The position numbers were made by a program, and so were the translations under genes. Shown piece after piece: positions 7,981 to 17,244 of a DNA stretch of 63,267 nucleotides. Every line of letters begins with the position of its first letter. Positions within the stretch are counted from its first letter, which is position 1. The stretch comes from an uncultured Lachnospiraceae bacterium (GTDB taxonomy: Bacteria > Bacillota > Clostridia > Lachnospirales > Lachnospiraceae): assembly GCA_951800685.1 (NCBI GenBank), contig CATOJY010000017.1, positions 1 through 63,267 of the forward strand, in the 5' to 3' direction. The notes beneath the pieces are model-generated. The model was not told the DNA's origin and made no database searches. It saw nothing but the letters and a program-made list of their open reading frames with translations.

Positions 7981-9958
7981 AATAGTATCTCACCTCCTGC
8001 ATCGCCGGCTTCTCCGTCCTGTCCGCAAACACAATCCCGTTACCGGAAAACTCATAATCGCTGGCCCGATCGTCAAAATCGCCACCATAACGCAGTGTCT
8101 TCTTCCCCGTCAAAGCATCCGGCACATAGAGCGCCTGGTCAATATAATCCCAGATATAGCCGCCCTGGTACATCTCAAACCGATCTAACAGATCCACATA
8201 TGACTTCATACCACCTAGCGAATTCCCCATATCATGCATATACTCACACAAGATAAAAGGCTTCTTCGGTTCATTCTCCAGATACGCTACGATATCCTCC
8301 GGCCTCGCGTACATGCGGCTCTCCACATCAGAAACCACATCCTCATAAGTGCGGTCATAAATCACGCCCTCATAATGCACCAATCTGGTGTCATCCTTTT
8401 CCTTGAAAAGACGCTGCATTGCCGCAATATCATCTCCCACAAAAGACTCATTGCCTAATGACCAGAACAGAATAGATGGATGGTTCTTAAAAGTCTCGAA
8501 ATTGCTTCTGGCTCTGTCGACCACCACTTCCTTCCATTGCGGCAGACTGCCCGGCACGTTCCAGGATGGCTCCGTGAAGACCTTCTGCCAGGAACCGTGA
8601 CTCTCCAGATTCGTCTCCGACATCACATAGATACCGTTTCTGTCACACAGGTCGTACCAGGCAATCTGGTCAGGATAATGGCATGTCCGCACCGAATTGA
8701 TATGGTTCCTCTTGAAGCACTCGATATCCCATTCCATATCCTGTCTGGTAATGCATCTGCCGCCCTCCGCGTTCCACTCATGACGGTTCACGCCGTTGAT
8801 AATCAGCCGCTTTCCATTGAAGAAGATCACCTTATCCCGCAGCTCCATGCGGCGGAATCCAACTGCGCAGGGCACTGCCTCTGTGGTTTCTCCCTGTTCA
8901 TCTTCCAACACGACAGACAGCTTATACAGATACGGGTTCTTATTCTCCCAGAGCACGACATCGTCTATCTCATCAAACGTAACTTTGACTATAGAAGCTG
9001 CCGGTACAGTCTTCTCCCCGATCCTCTGTCCATCCCGGTCCTGCAGCGTAATCTTCACGGTGCCAGATAGCTGCAAAGACTCTTCTGCTGTCTGCTCCCG
9101 CTCATCCTTCACAGCCGATTCTGGTTCAGTGCTCTTAAACGCCGCCTGCATCTGTGCGTCTTCTATGCATCCTGTTCCATCAGATTCTGCAGACAGCTTC
9201 ACCTGCACGCTCACGCTGCCCTTCTTTAAATCCTCAGACAAACCTGGTTTCACCCAAAGATCCTCTACATGCAGCCTCGGTTTTGCATACAGCGTCACAT
9301 CCCGGAAGATCCCGGAAAACCGGAAGAAATCCTGATCCTCCAGATAGGCTGCCGTGCTGTTCTTATACACTTCCACTGCCAGCACATTCCCCTTTTCCCT
9401 GACATAAGGCGTTAAGTCAAACTCCGAAGGCGTAAAAGTATCTTCCGCATATCCCACAAACTGTCCATTCAACCAGACATAGACTGCCTGCTCCACACCT
9501 TCAAAGCAGATGCAGACCCGTCTGCCCCGCAGGCTTTCCTCCAGATCAAACACCTTACGGTAAGAACCTACTGGATTATAATCCGCATCGCTGAAAGACC
9601 CTTCCTCTCTCCTGTCTTCCCCCAACGCATAAGCCGGACGGCGGTATACCTGTCCCTCCCAGGGATACATGGTATTGATATACTGGATCTTATCATATCC
9701 TGCGATCTCAATATGGCAGGGCACCTTGATCTCCCCGAAGTCTGCCATGTCATAATCTTCCCGGTAGAAATCCTCCGGACGGCTCTTAGGGTTCACAGAC
9801 CAGGCAAACTGCCACGTACCGTTCAACGACTGGTACAAGGAACTCTTCAGCTGTTCCATCTCCTCTACACTCGCATAAATCTTATGGTCACTGTGTGCCG
9901 GAAGCTGCCCGACACGGAATACCTGCGGGTCATCCAGCCACTTAATATCTGGTTGCAT
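7964..9958 (-). CDS. lacL: Beta-galactosidase large subunit (LacL type, GH2)
   Basis: 664 residues. A GH2 sugar-binding domain, an immunoglobulin-like domain and a TIM barrel in that order. The acid/base Glu is at 504 in FWSLGNES and the nucleophile Glu at 572 in ILCEYMHDMGN. The chain stops after the barrel, as LacL does (about 630-670 residues), and the missing C-terminal module is supplied by the overlapping lacM. An insert rich in Glu, Ser and Lys (about 255-295) makes it slightly longer than usual. AAGGAGG precedes the ATG. It follows the GH20 gene after 98 nt and is probably in the same operon, giving the locus a second beta-galactosidase besides the 1055-residue enzyme. Confidence 0.93.
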   Translation of the reverse strand: MQPDIKWLDDPQVFRVGQLPAHSDHKIYASVEEMEQLKSSLYQSLNGTWQFAWSVNPKSRPEDFYREDYDMADFGEIKVPCHIEIAGYDKIQYINTMYPWEGQVYRRPAYALGEDRREEGSFSDADYNPVGSYRKVFDLEESLRGRRVCICFEGVEQAVYVWLNGQFVGYAEDTFTPSEFDLTPYVREKGNVLAVEVYKNSTAAYLEDQDFFRFSGIFRDVTLYAKPRLHVEDLWVKPGLSEDLKKGSVSVQVKLSAESDGTGCIEDAQMQAAFKSTEPESAVKDEREQTAEESLQLSGTVKITLQDRDGQRIGEKTVPAASIVKVTFDEIDDVVLWENKNPYLYKLSVVLEDEQGETTEAVPCAVGFRRMELRDKVIFFNGKRLIINGVNRHEWNAEGGRCITRQDMEWDIECFKRNHINSVRTCHYPDQIAWYDLCDRNGIYVMSETNLESHGSWQKVFTEPSWNVPGSLPQWKEVVVDRARSNFETFKNHPSILFWSLGNESFVGDDIAAMQRLFKEKDDTRLVHYEGVIYDRTYEDVVSDVESRMYARPEDIVAYLENEPKKPFILCEYMHDMGNSLGGMKSYVDLLDRFEMYQGGYIWDYIDQALYVPDALTGKKTLRYGGDFDDRASDYEFSGNGIVFADRTEKPAMQEVRYYYGLYE

Positions 9959-10020
9959 TATGTAAACCTCCTTTCCTTCTTATCCACGTGATTTTTCCTT
10001 GCGAAATCTCAACTCTACGC

Positions 10021-10048
10021 GCAGAATGCCCTTCTTCCGGCATTCTGC
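10021..10048. other. Intercistronic hairpin between GH20 and lacL
   Basis: GCAGAATGCC (10021-10030) pairs perfectly with 10039-10048 around an 8-nt loop. Neither strand has a T run, so it is more likely an mRNA processing or stability element than a terminator. Confidence 0.45.
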
Positions 10049-10056
10049 AAAACGCT

Positions 10057-11898
10057 TTATCCACGCAGCAGATCTGCAAACCGGAAGATTGCATTCTGGA
10101 TCCGGTACAGCTCTGACTCCCTGCTCACGCTGCGCCACACTTCCTTATAAAACAGAAACCATTCTTCCAGCTCCGCCGCAACACACGCACCATCCGCCGT
10201 CGCCGGACCCTCAATACAAGCCTCTTTTTCTCCGATCCACATGCCTATTTTCTGCAGTAATTCCGCTCCCTGCACCGCCACGAGGCATGCATGCAGCATC
10301 TGCCTTGTCCCCTCCGGCAGTTCCGGCATCTTCTTTCGCAATCTGTCTGCAACATCTTCCAGCTTAGAAATCGCCTCTTTTGCGCCGCACAGTCCTTCCA
10401 GCACTTCCGCCAGTTCTTCCTTCGAGAGCGCCGCCTCAGACTCTTCCAGATAGCCTATCGCCTGCCGCCAGTTAATCACCTGACTGCAGGAGATCTTCGC
10501 CATAAGAGAAACCAGTTCTCCTGATCTGTCCCCAAACTCTACCTGCGAGATCCTACGGTTCATCTCCTCGAATTCCGGGATCTTTCCATTCCAGGAAAAA
10601 GCAGCCCCATAGATCCTTCCCGGAATTCCAAAATCAGGATGATTGATATGCCCATAATCGCCCCAGTCTGTAGTAAGTACCCCCTCTGTATGATACGTGC
10701 GCGCATAAGTGCACATTCTCTTAATATTCTCATAGGCTACATCCAGGCTGTTCACAAACTGGTTCCAGCCGCTTACCCCCGGACAGCTATACTGTATGGC
10801 GCCCGCCTCGGCAAGCCTGCGCGTAGACTCGTCGCTCTGATCCTTCGCATAGCCCCAATTTAAGCAGATCGTCTGCGGCGGCAGTTCCCCTATCACTTCC
10901 GGGAAATCACAGATGATATCCCCCCAGAACATGGGGATTTTCCCTTTCTCTACCACGAATTCACACAGCTGTCTGACATGATCGATATACAACCGCTTCA
11001 CACCGACCTCTTCCGCTTTCGCGCGGCTTCTGCCTTTTCCCAGATCAAAAGTCTCATCCGCCCCGATATTGAAATGCTTAGAAGTAAAAAGAGGCATAAA
11101 TTCTTCGATCATACTCTTAATGAGGGTAAGGCTCTCCTCATTCGTCACATCTACCGTGTGGTGCAGCATCCTGTCCACAAACCCGAAAGGCTCTTTCCTG
11201 GGATCGGGCATCTCACAAAGATGTTCATAGGACTTCGTGCGCAGCAGCTTATACAGATGTCCGAAACAAGAGATATTCGGAATCAGCTCTATATTCAGCG
11301 TCCTGCAGTAAGCATCGAACTCCAGAATATCCTCTGCTGTAAGCGGTGTATCGTCCCGCCACATTTCACTCAAACCTTCAAACAGATAGGAATGCTCGAT
11401 ATAGAGCTGCATCTGGTTGATTTTATAGAACGCCAGATTATCCGCCAGCTTCTTTAGATAGGCCATCGTCGGGATCCTGCCCCTTGTCACATCATGATAA
11501 AAGCCCCTGTTCTCAAGATCTGGAAAATCCACAATCTGCATACGGGGTACGCAGGCTCCTGTCTGCCTCACAATCTGCCGGAGCGTCTGTACTCCGTACA
11601 AAAGCCCTCTGTTCGCACCACCAGTGATCCGTATGCCCTCCGCATTCACTTCCAGACAGTATTCCTCTTCCTTCCTGTTACTGTCAACCGCCAGCCTGAC
11701 TGCCGCCTTCCTTGACTGCCCCCGTGTGATGGCCAGCCCATATCCCATGTCCGCACATAGCTCTTCCTGCAGCAGCCTGGCATATCCATAGGCTTCTGTC
11801 CCACAGGAATCCTCGATCACGATCTTATGATCAAACCGGAGCGTATAATCTCCCTCCTGTAAATTCATTTGCTGCGGCTCTGGTATGATATATAGCAT
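10057..11898 (-). CDS. GH20 family beta-N-acetylhexosaminidase
   Basis: 613 residues. A GH20b-like N-terminal alpha/beta domain (about 1-120) precedes the catalytic barrel, with the substrate-assisted pair Asp281-Glu282 in NIGADETFDLGKG. A helical C-terminal region follows. GH20 enzymes remove terminal GlcNAc or GalNAc; some release lacto-N-biose, and the sequence alone does not decide. With no signal peptide it acts inside the cell on imported oligosaccharides. The start at 11898 is chosen for AAAGGAG; the open frame runs 11 codons further. It lies between the GH2 gene (92 nt upstream) and lacL, all on one strand. Confidence 0.88.
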   Translation of the reverse strand: MLYIIPEPQQMNLQEGDYTLRFDHKIVIEDSCGTEAYGYARLLQEELCADMGYGLAITRGQSRKAAVRLAVDSNRKEEEYCLEVNAEGIRITGGANRGLLYGVQTLRQIVRQTGACVPRMQIVDFPDLENRGFYHDVTRGRIPTMAYLKKLADNLAFYKINQMQLYIEHSYLFEGLSEMWRDDTPLTAEDILEFDAYCRTLNIELIPNISCFGHLYKLLRTKSYEHLCEMPDPRKEPFGFVDRMLHHTVDVTNEESLTLIKSMIEEFMPLFTSKHFNIGADETFDLGKGRSRAKAEEVGVKRLYIDHVRQLCEFVVEKGKIPMFWGDIICDFPEVIGELPPQTICLNWGYAKDQSDESTRRLAEAGAIQYSCPGVSGWNQFVNSLDVAYENIKRMCTYARTYHTEGVLTTDWGDYGHINHPDFGIPGRIYGAAFSWNGKIPEFEEMNRRISQVEFGDRSGELVSLMAKISCSQVINWRQAIGYLEESEAALSKEELAEVLEGLCGAKEAISKLEDVADRLRKKMPELPEGTRQMLHACLVAVQGAELLQKIGMWIGEKEACIEGPATADGACVAAELEEWFLFYKEVWRSVSRESELYRIQNAIFRFADLLRG

Positions 11899-11990
11899 AT
11901 CTTCTCTCCTTTTCTTTTCTATATCTTCCATATCCCCTGCGGCTCATCCAACCGCCTGAACGCTCTCCGACCCGCAGAAGCTGTTTTCCT

Positions 11991-14900
11991 TTACTTCTGT
12001 GCGCCTGCCAGCTCCGGTACAAACCTCACACGGAATGCAAATTCTGCTTCTGCCAAACGGTACTTTTCAAGCAATTCCGGTCCACAGCTGTTCGACCCGA
12101 TCCCGCTCTGTCTGTAATCCACGCACAGCACCGTATAAGGCGACGGCTGCAGCTCATAATTGTGAGCCTTCTGTGTCAGTTCTTCCTGCGTGTACACCGA
12201 GGCGTTAAAAGCAAACGTCTCCCTGCCAGCCACAGTAAGCGACGCCCGGCCCCCATAAACCGTCACATAGTCGCAGTCATGATGGCTGCCGTTCTCCTGC
12301 GGCCGCGTATAGTCCTCATGCAGCGCCTTCACCGTCGTGTCAAACAGACCGTGCCAACCGGCCCATTTCTTATCAAGGTAACTTTCCACCGGTCCAAGCC
12401 CGCAGTATTCTACGCGGTCCATCCACTTAGGCATAAACAACCGCAGTCCAAATCTTGGTAAGAACGGGAACTCCGTATCTCTGCGTACCGAAAACGACGC
12501 ATCCACAGTGCCATCCGCCCGAATTGTCCAGCAGGCTTTCATATTCAGGATCCTCTGGATATAAATAGCTGCTATGGACAATGTCGTCTCAATGATCACC
12601 TCATGCTGAGAAGGCTTCACCTGTGTTTCATAAGCTCTCGTCACGATCCGGTCATACTGTGCCTTCTGCCACTCATGTTTGATGTTACGGTCATTGTCTG
12701 TAGGTGCTCTCCAGAGATTAAACTCCATCGGACGCTCCAACAGGGAAGCATTCTCATAAACCATACCGGAAAACAGTCCCGTCAGCTTATCATAGGTATA
12801 ACAGAACTGTGGTGTAGACACTGTCACCGTACAGTCCTCTTCCTTCACCCTGAACGCCGTCTGCGCTGTCTTCCCTGCATCCTCCGCAAACAACGACACT
12901 ACTTTCTGGTTCTCATTTTGTGCCGTCTCCACAGGCACCTCCTCGAATCCCAGCAGAAATCCTGCCGGAAGAACCTCCGTCGCCTTCCTGAGGTAATAGG
13001 AGACTTTCAGGAAACTCTTACCCTTTTCGGGAACTGTAAATGTCACTGCTACTGCCTTCTCACCATGCGGCGGGATATCCAGAAGCGTCTGATCTTCTAC
13101 ACAGCCCCTCTCTTTCACGGTTCCATCACAGAGTAACTCATAACGCACCTCACAGTAATCTTTCAGATTCAGGAAATCCATGTAGTTATGCAGGACCAAT
13201 TCTTTCCTCTCCTGACAAAATGCCTTCACTCTGGCTGGACGGTATACATTCTTGAATTCCAAAAGCCCCGTGTGCGGCCTGCGGTCAGGATAAACCAGAC
13301 CATCCATACAGAAATTGCCGTCCTGTGGATATTCCTCGTGATCGCCTCCATAAGCATAGACCTTCTTTCCTTGAATCGTCTTGCCCAGATCGATGGCATG
13401 ATCGCACCACTCCCAGATAAAACCGCCGCACGCCTTGTCATACTGCTGGATGACCTCGAAATAATCCTCCAGGTCCCCAGGTCCGTTGCCCATAGCATGG
13501 CAGAACTCGCACATGACATAAGGTTTCGTGCCGTCCTGCTGAAAATATTCATGCATTTCCTGCAGCGCCGGATACATCCGGCTGTACAGATCTATATTAC
13601 TGTAATCATACTTCCGCTTATCAGATACATACCGGCAGCTTTCGAAATGGGTTAGCCTTGTCTTGTCAAACGACTTCGTCCACTCAAGCGCCTTCTCAAA
13701 GGTGCATCCGTAAGCACATTCGTTTCCCATGGACCAGATCACTACACTGGGCCTGTTCTTATCCCGCTCCACTAAGCGCCTCGTCCTATCAAGCGTAGCC
13801 GGCGTAAAGTCGGGATTGTCTGCAATCGCCTCGTTCCAGCGCTTACTGCGCTTCTCCCAATCCCCTTCTTTCATATAGATGTCCGCTGTTCCATGACTCT
13901 CATTGTCCGCCTCATCGATCACATAAAATCCCAGTCTATCATAGAGCTGATAGCACCACGGTGCATTCGGGTAATGGCTGGTGCGGATCGCGTTGATATT
14001 ATGTTCTTTCATCAGCTTTAGATCTGTCATCATCTGCTTACTGCTGATCGCAAATCCTGTAACAGGATCGCTGTCATGGCGGTTTGTCCCGTGGAATTTC
14101 ACCTTTACACCATTCAAATACACTACTCCATCTTCCACATGGATCTCCCGGATGCCGACCTGGTCTGTGATCACTTCCCCTTCTGTCTCCAATACCAGCG
14201 TATACAGATAGGGATCCTCCGCATTCCAAAGCCTGGCCTCCTTCACCTGCAAGGACACCTCCCCTTGTGCGCCTCTTCCCTCTTCCCTCTCTGCATCCGT
14301 CTGGCGTCTTACAGCCTCACCCTCTGCCGCCAGCCTGCCGTCACGGTCATACAGACTCGCTTTCGTCCTGGCAAACTCTTTCTGGTAATGCAGAAGAATC
14401 TCAACCTCTCCCTCACTGTAGTCTTTCGACGGCTGCGCTTTCACAAAAAAGTCAAAAATGCCTTCCTCCGGTCTTCTGAGCAGATAGACATCCCGGAAAA
14501 TGCCGCTCATCCTGAACTTATCCTGGTCTTCCAGGTAACTGCCGTCACACCATTTCAACACCAGGACAGCCAGCGTGTTTTCGCCTTCCTGCAGCAGATG
14601 CGTCACATCAAATTCACTGGTAGAATGGGAAACCTGGCTGTACCCTGCAAAACTGCCATTTACCCAGACATAAAAACAGGAATCTACGCCCTCGAAATTC
14701 AGGAAAGCCTTGGGTGCTCTCTCATCTTTATAGTAGGTAAAGGTACGTATATACTCCCCACAAGGGTTCTGATGAGGTACATAGGGCGGATCCATGGGAA
14801 ACGGATAACGGGTATTCGTATACTGATGCCTGTCATAGCCATAGTTCTGCCAAACCCCTGGCACAACGACCTGATCAAACCCTTTAAGATCAGATCCTTC

Positions 14901-15158
14901 CTTCCAGAATTCCTCCTTCGCATCATAGATACTGTCGTAGTAGCAAAACTTCCACTGCCCGGAAAGCTGTACGAAGCGGTCCGACTGCTCCCGCGTCTCC
15001 ACCGATCCATCCATCCTCACAGATGCCGGGATATAATAGGCTCTGTCGGGCATGGTATTTTTGTGGAGCACATGCAAGTCTTCATAATATTTCGGTACGA
15101 TCATATTCTCCTCCGTTCTGGATGGCCTTCCATCCTTTCCATTACAAACTGTATTCAT
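11991..15158 (-). CDS. GH2 beta-galactosidase, full-length LacZ type
   Basis: 1055 residues, the size of single-chain LacZ. Order: sugar-binding domain, Ig-like domain, TIM barrel with acid/base Glu480 (IWSMGNEC) and nucleophile Glu551 (VMCEFCHAMGNG), a further Ig-like domain and a C-terminal Bgal_small_N domain containing LWRAPTDNDRN. AAGGAGG lies 10 nt before the ATG. It is the first gene of the minus-strand glycosidase run and is divergent from an AraC gene 93 nt away. Together with LacLM it gives two structurally different beta-galactosidases in one operon, suggesting different linkages (for example beta-1,3 and beta-1,4), which is inference. I leave the symbol empty because lacZ would imply lactose specificity. 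Confidence 0.93.
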   Translation of the reverse strand: MNTVCNGKDGRPSRTEENMIVPKYYEDLHVLHKNTMPDRAYYIPASVRMDGSVETREQSDRFVQLSGQWKFCYYDSIYDAKEEFWKEGSDLKGFDQVVVPGVWQNYGYDRHQYTNTRYPFPMDPPYVPHQNPCGEYIRTFTYYKDERAPKAFLNFEGVDSCFYVWVNGSFAGYSQVSHSTSEFDVTHLLQEGENTLAVLVLKWCDGSYLEDQDKFRMSGIFRDVYLLRRPEEGIFDFFVKAQPSKDYSEGEVEILLHYQKEFARTKASLYDRDGRLAAEGEAVRRQTDAEREEGRGAQGEVSLQVKEARLWNAEDPYLYTLVLETEGEVITDQVGIREIHVEDGVVYLNGVKVKFHGTNRHDSDPVTGFAISSKQMMTDLKLMKEHNINAIRTSHYPNAPWCYQLYDRLGFYVIDEADNESHGTADIYMKEGDWEKRSKRWNEAIADNPDFTPATLDRTRRLVERDKNRPSVVIWSMGNECAYGCTFEKALEWTKSFDKTRLTHFESCRYVSDKRKYDYSNIDLYSRMYPALQEMHEYFQQDGTKPYVMCEFCHAMGNGPGDLEDYFEVIQQYDKACGGFIWEWCDHAIDLGKTIQGKKVYAYGGDHEEYPQDGNFCMDGLVYPDRRPHTGLLEFKNVYRPARVKAFCQERKELVLHNYMDFLNLKDYCEVRYELLCDGTVKERGCVEDQTLLDIPPHGEKAVAVTFTVPEKGKSFLKVSYYLRKATEVLPAGFLLGFEEVPVETAQNENQKVVSLFAEDAGKTAQTAFRVKEEDCTVTVSTPQFCYTYDKLTGLFSGMVYENASLLERPMEFNLWRAPTDNDRNIKHEWQKAQYDRIVTRAYETQVKPSQHEVIIETTLSIAAIYIQRILNMKACWTIRADGTVDASFSVRRDTEFPFLPRFGLRLFMPKWMDRVEYCGLGPVESYLDKKWAGWHGLFDTTVKALHEDYTRPQENGSHHDCDYVTVYGGRASLTVAGRETFAFNASVYTQEELTQKAHNYELQPSPYTVLCVDYRQSGIGSNSCGPELLEKYRLAEAEFAFRVRFVPELAGAQK

Positions 15159-15194
15159 TATATAAAACCTCCTTCCAAAAATCCATATCCTGTA

Positions 15195-15224
15195 TTGGAC
15201 AAAACATAGACAAAATGATACAAT
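15195..15224 (+). promoter_or_regulatory. SigmaA promoter of the first araC-type gene
   Basis: TTGGAC (15195-15200), an 18-nt spacer and TACAAT (15219-15224), 27 nt before the ATG. The divergent GH2 operon promoter must share this 93-nt gap, so the AraC protein could control both. Confidence 0.6.
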
Positions 15225-15251
15225 CGAGGAAACGTTTTAGGAGGTTTGACC

Positions 15252-16091
15252 ATGTATTCCAACTCCGGATATCTACACGATGCAGACATAGAAATAGAAG
15301 ATACCGTACATGCTTTAAGCGTCGCAAGTTGTGGTGTTTATCGTCTGACCCACCAGCCTGTCATGGCCACTCTGCGTGCCGAAGGACGCAGAGATTACCA
15401 GCTTTTATATATTTCTGCCGGGAGTGCATGGTTCTGCCTAGACGACGGACAGGTGGAGATCCCAGCCGGCCACATGATCCTCTACCGGCCCTTTGAACGC
15501 CAGCAGTATTCCTATTACGCCAAGGATGCCCCGGAAGTGTACTGGGTACATTTCTCAGGGTACGAAGCACCGAAGATTCTGGACAAAATAGGATTTTCTG
15601 ATACGCATGTACTTCTGTGCGGAATGTCCTTCCACTATCCTGAACTATTCCGACAGATCATTATGGAACTACAGTTGAAGCGTCCCTGCTTCGAAGAACT
15701 GCTCTGCTCCTATCTCCGGCAGCTTTTCACGAAAATCCAACGGAACCAATTAGAGAGCTCTGCCGATAAATACCGGAACCTGGAAGATATGGAAGTCGCC
15801 GTCCATTATTTCAACGAGTTTTTTATGCGTGATATTTCCATTGAAGAATACGCATCACTCCAGCATATGAGTGTGAGTTGGTTCATCCGCAGCTTCAAAC
15901 AGTATATGGGGCTGACACCCATGCAGTATATCACTTCCATACGGATCAATAAGGCAAAGGAACTGCTTAAAAATACCAACTGTTCCATCCAAGAAGTCAG
16001 CACTCTCTCCGGCTATGAGAACCCGCTCTATTTCAGCAGAATCTTCCGCAAATATACTGGATTTTCTCCCTCCAGATACCGCAGGGAATAA
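15252..16091 (+). CDS. AraC-family regulator, likely of the glycan locus
   Basis: 279 residues. An N-terminal cupin-like ligand domain (about 15-130; HQPVMATLRAEGRRDYQLLYI resembles sugar-responsive AraC sensors) is followed by a double helix-turn-helix in the last 100 residues, with the typical SGYENPLYFSRIFRKYTGFSP signature. The ATG at 15252 has AGGAGG 7 nt upstream; an upstream TTG in frame is less likely. It is divergent from the GH2-GH20-lacLM genes, the usual position for their activator. A second AraC gene follows 41 nt later. Confidence 0.9.
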   Translation: MYSNSGYLHDADIEIEDTVHALSVASCGVYRLTHQPVMATLRAEGRRDYQLLYISAGSAWFCLDDGQVEIPAGHMILYRPFERQQYSYYAKDAPEVYWVHFSGYEAPKILDKIGFSDTHVLLCGMSFHYPELFRQIIMELQLKRPCFEELLCSYLRQLFTKIQRNQLESSADKYRNLEDMEVAVHYFNEFFMRDISIEEYASLQHMSVSWFIRSFKQYMGLTPMQYITSIRINKAKELLKNTNCSIQEVSTLSGYENPLYFSRIFRKYTGFSPSRYRRE

Positions 16092-16132
16092 ATACCGCAC
16101 CGCTATAGGTATAGAAAGGCAGACAGACTACT

Positions 16133-17062
16133 ATGAATAGAAATTCCCATAAAGCCACTTATCAGAATCTCCAAACACCGCTTGGCAGTCCTCTGCTTGC
16201 CATTTTAGACAAGACGGGAACCCCTGAGGACTTCCGTGAACCCGATTCACTCCACTTTCACAATCATCTAGAAATCGGGTTCTGTTATTATGGTAGTGGC
16301 ACCATGGTACTTGACACTAAAAAGATTCCCTATGGAAGCAATTCTTTCACCGTCATCCCAAGAGGTGTATCCCATCTGACCCAGAGCCATGATAAGATCG
16401 GGTATTCCTGGGAATATCTCTTCATCGACGCTGACGGCCTTGTAGCCGAAATATATAAAACGAATCCTCCCATAGCAAAATATCTGCTCTCTAAGATCAA
16501 CGGCCATGCCTTCTTATCCAAGGCAGACAGTCAGCCTGAAATCGCTTCCTTGATCCGCAGAATCCTTGACGTTATGCGCAGACAGGAAGAATTGTATCTG
16601 GAAGAGGCAAGAGGACTTGCCTTGGCACTGCTGATCAGTCTGGCCCGCTTCAATAAAGACGGCTCCCAGCTTCAGGAATACCAGCATCATGTAAACAGCA
16701 ATCTTGTCATTTCGCCTGCTCTGGCCTTTATCAATAAGGAACCTCATCATCCGTTTAAGATCAGGGAATTAGCCAAACTATGCCATATCAGCGAGACACA
16801 CTTCCGGCGTGTCTTTTCTGAATATATGAAAATGTCTCCAGTCAAATATATTAATCAAGTACGTATCCGGCAGGCCTGCGATGAGTTGAAGCGCGGCAAT
16901 GACTCCATTAATGTCATTGCTGCCAGGGCCGGCTTCACTTCCCTGTCTACTTTCAACCGGAATTTCCGGCAGATCACCGGCGTTACACCCCAGCAGCTTA
17001 GAAAACATCCTGAACTGTATGAACCTGCCTCCTCTTTTGCCCCCCCCCGCCCCCAAAACTAA
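16133..17062 (+). CDS. Second AraC-family regulator
   Basis: 309 residues. The cupin half includes HFHNHLEIGFCYYGSG (about 42-57), followed by a C-terminal AraC DNA-binding domain (about 190-295) ending AGFTSLSTFNRNFRQITGVTP. The ribosome site is weak (AGAAAGG about 17 nt upstream). It is probably co-transcribed with the preceding AraC gene and lies just before the sugar ABC importer. The two regulators may divide control of glycosidases and importer (inference). The final codons run through a C9-G-C5 tract, so slippage there would only alter the last residues. Confidence 0.88.
   Translation: MNRNSHKATYQNLQTPLGSPLLAILDKTGTPEDFREPDSLHFHNHLEIGFCYYGSGTMVLDTKKIPYGSNSFTVIPRGVSHLTQSHDKIGYSWEYLFIDADGLVAEIYKTNPPIAKYLLSKINGHAFLSKADSQPEIASLIRRILDVMRRQEELYLEEARGLALALLISLARFNKDGSQLQEYQHHVNSNLVISPALAFINKEPHHPFKIRELAKLCHISETHFRRVFSEYMKMSPVKYINQVRIRQACDELKRGNDSINVIAARAGFTSLSTFNRNFRQITGVTPQQLRKHPELYEPASSFAPPRPQN
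17040..17054 (+). repeat. C-rich homopolymer tract at the end of the second araC gene
   Basis: Nine C, one G and five C in a row, coding the C-terminal PPRP. Such tracts are prone to polymerase slippage and also to sequencing error. Confidence 0.8.
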
Positions 17063-17072
17063 ATGGTTGATT

Positions 17073-17133
17073 TTGCACATTTTGTGTTTGTTTATGATAA
17101 CACAGGCTTTTCTTTTTGTGATACAATGTGCAA
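17073..17133. promoter_or_regulatory. Nested inverted repeats before the sugar-binding lipoprotein gene
   Basis: TTGCACA (17073-17079) mirrors TGTGCAA (17127-17133), and inside this TGTGTT (17083-17088) mirrors AACACA (17099-17104). They lie 110-170 nt before the start of the importer operon, where an AraC operator would be expected. I cannot place the core promoter confidently. Confidence 0.3.
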
Positions 17134-17244
17134 GAATTGTTTATAAAGTGTTCAAAAAATATACATTCTGCCCATTCTACTAAAAAAGTGTGTAGAAATT
17201 CATGGACACAATAAGCAAAATATCACTCATAGGGAGGACATAAA

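Noticed and set aside
15226..15240. AAACGTTT palindrome as a catabolite-repression (cre) site
   Set aside because: Too many mismatches to the cre consensus outside the central CG; only a short chance-like palindrome.
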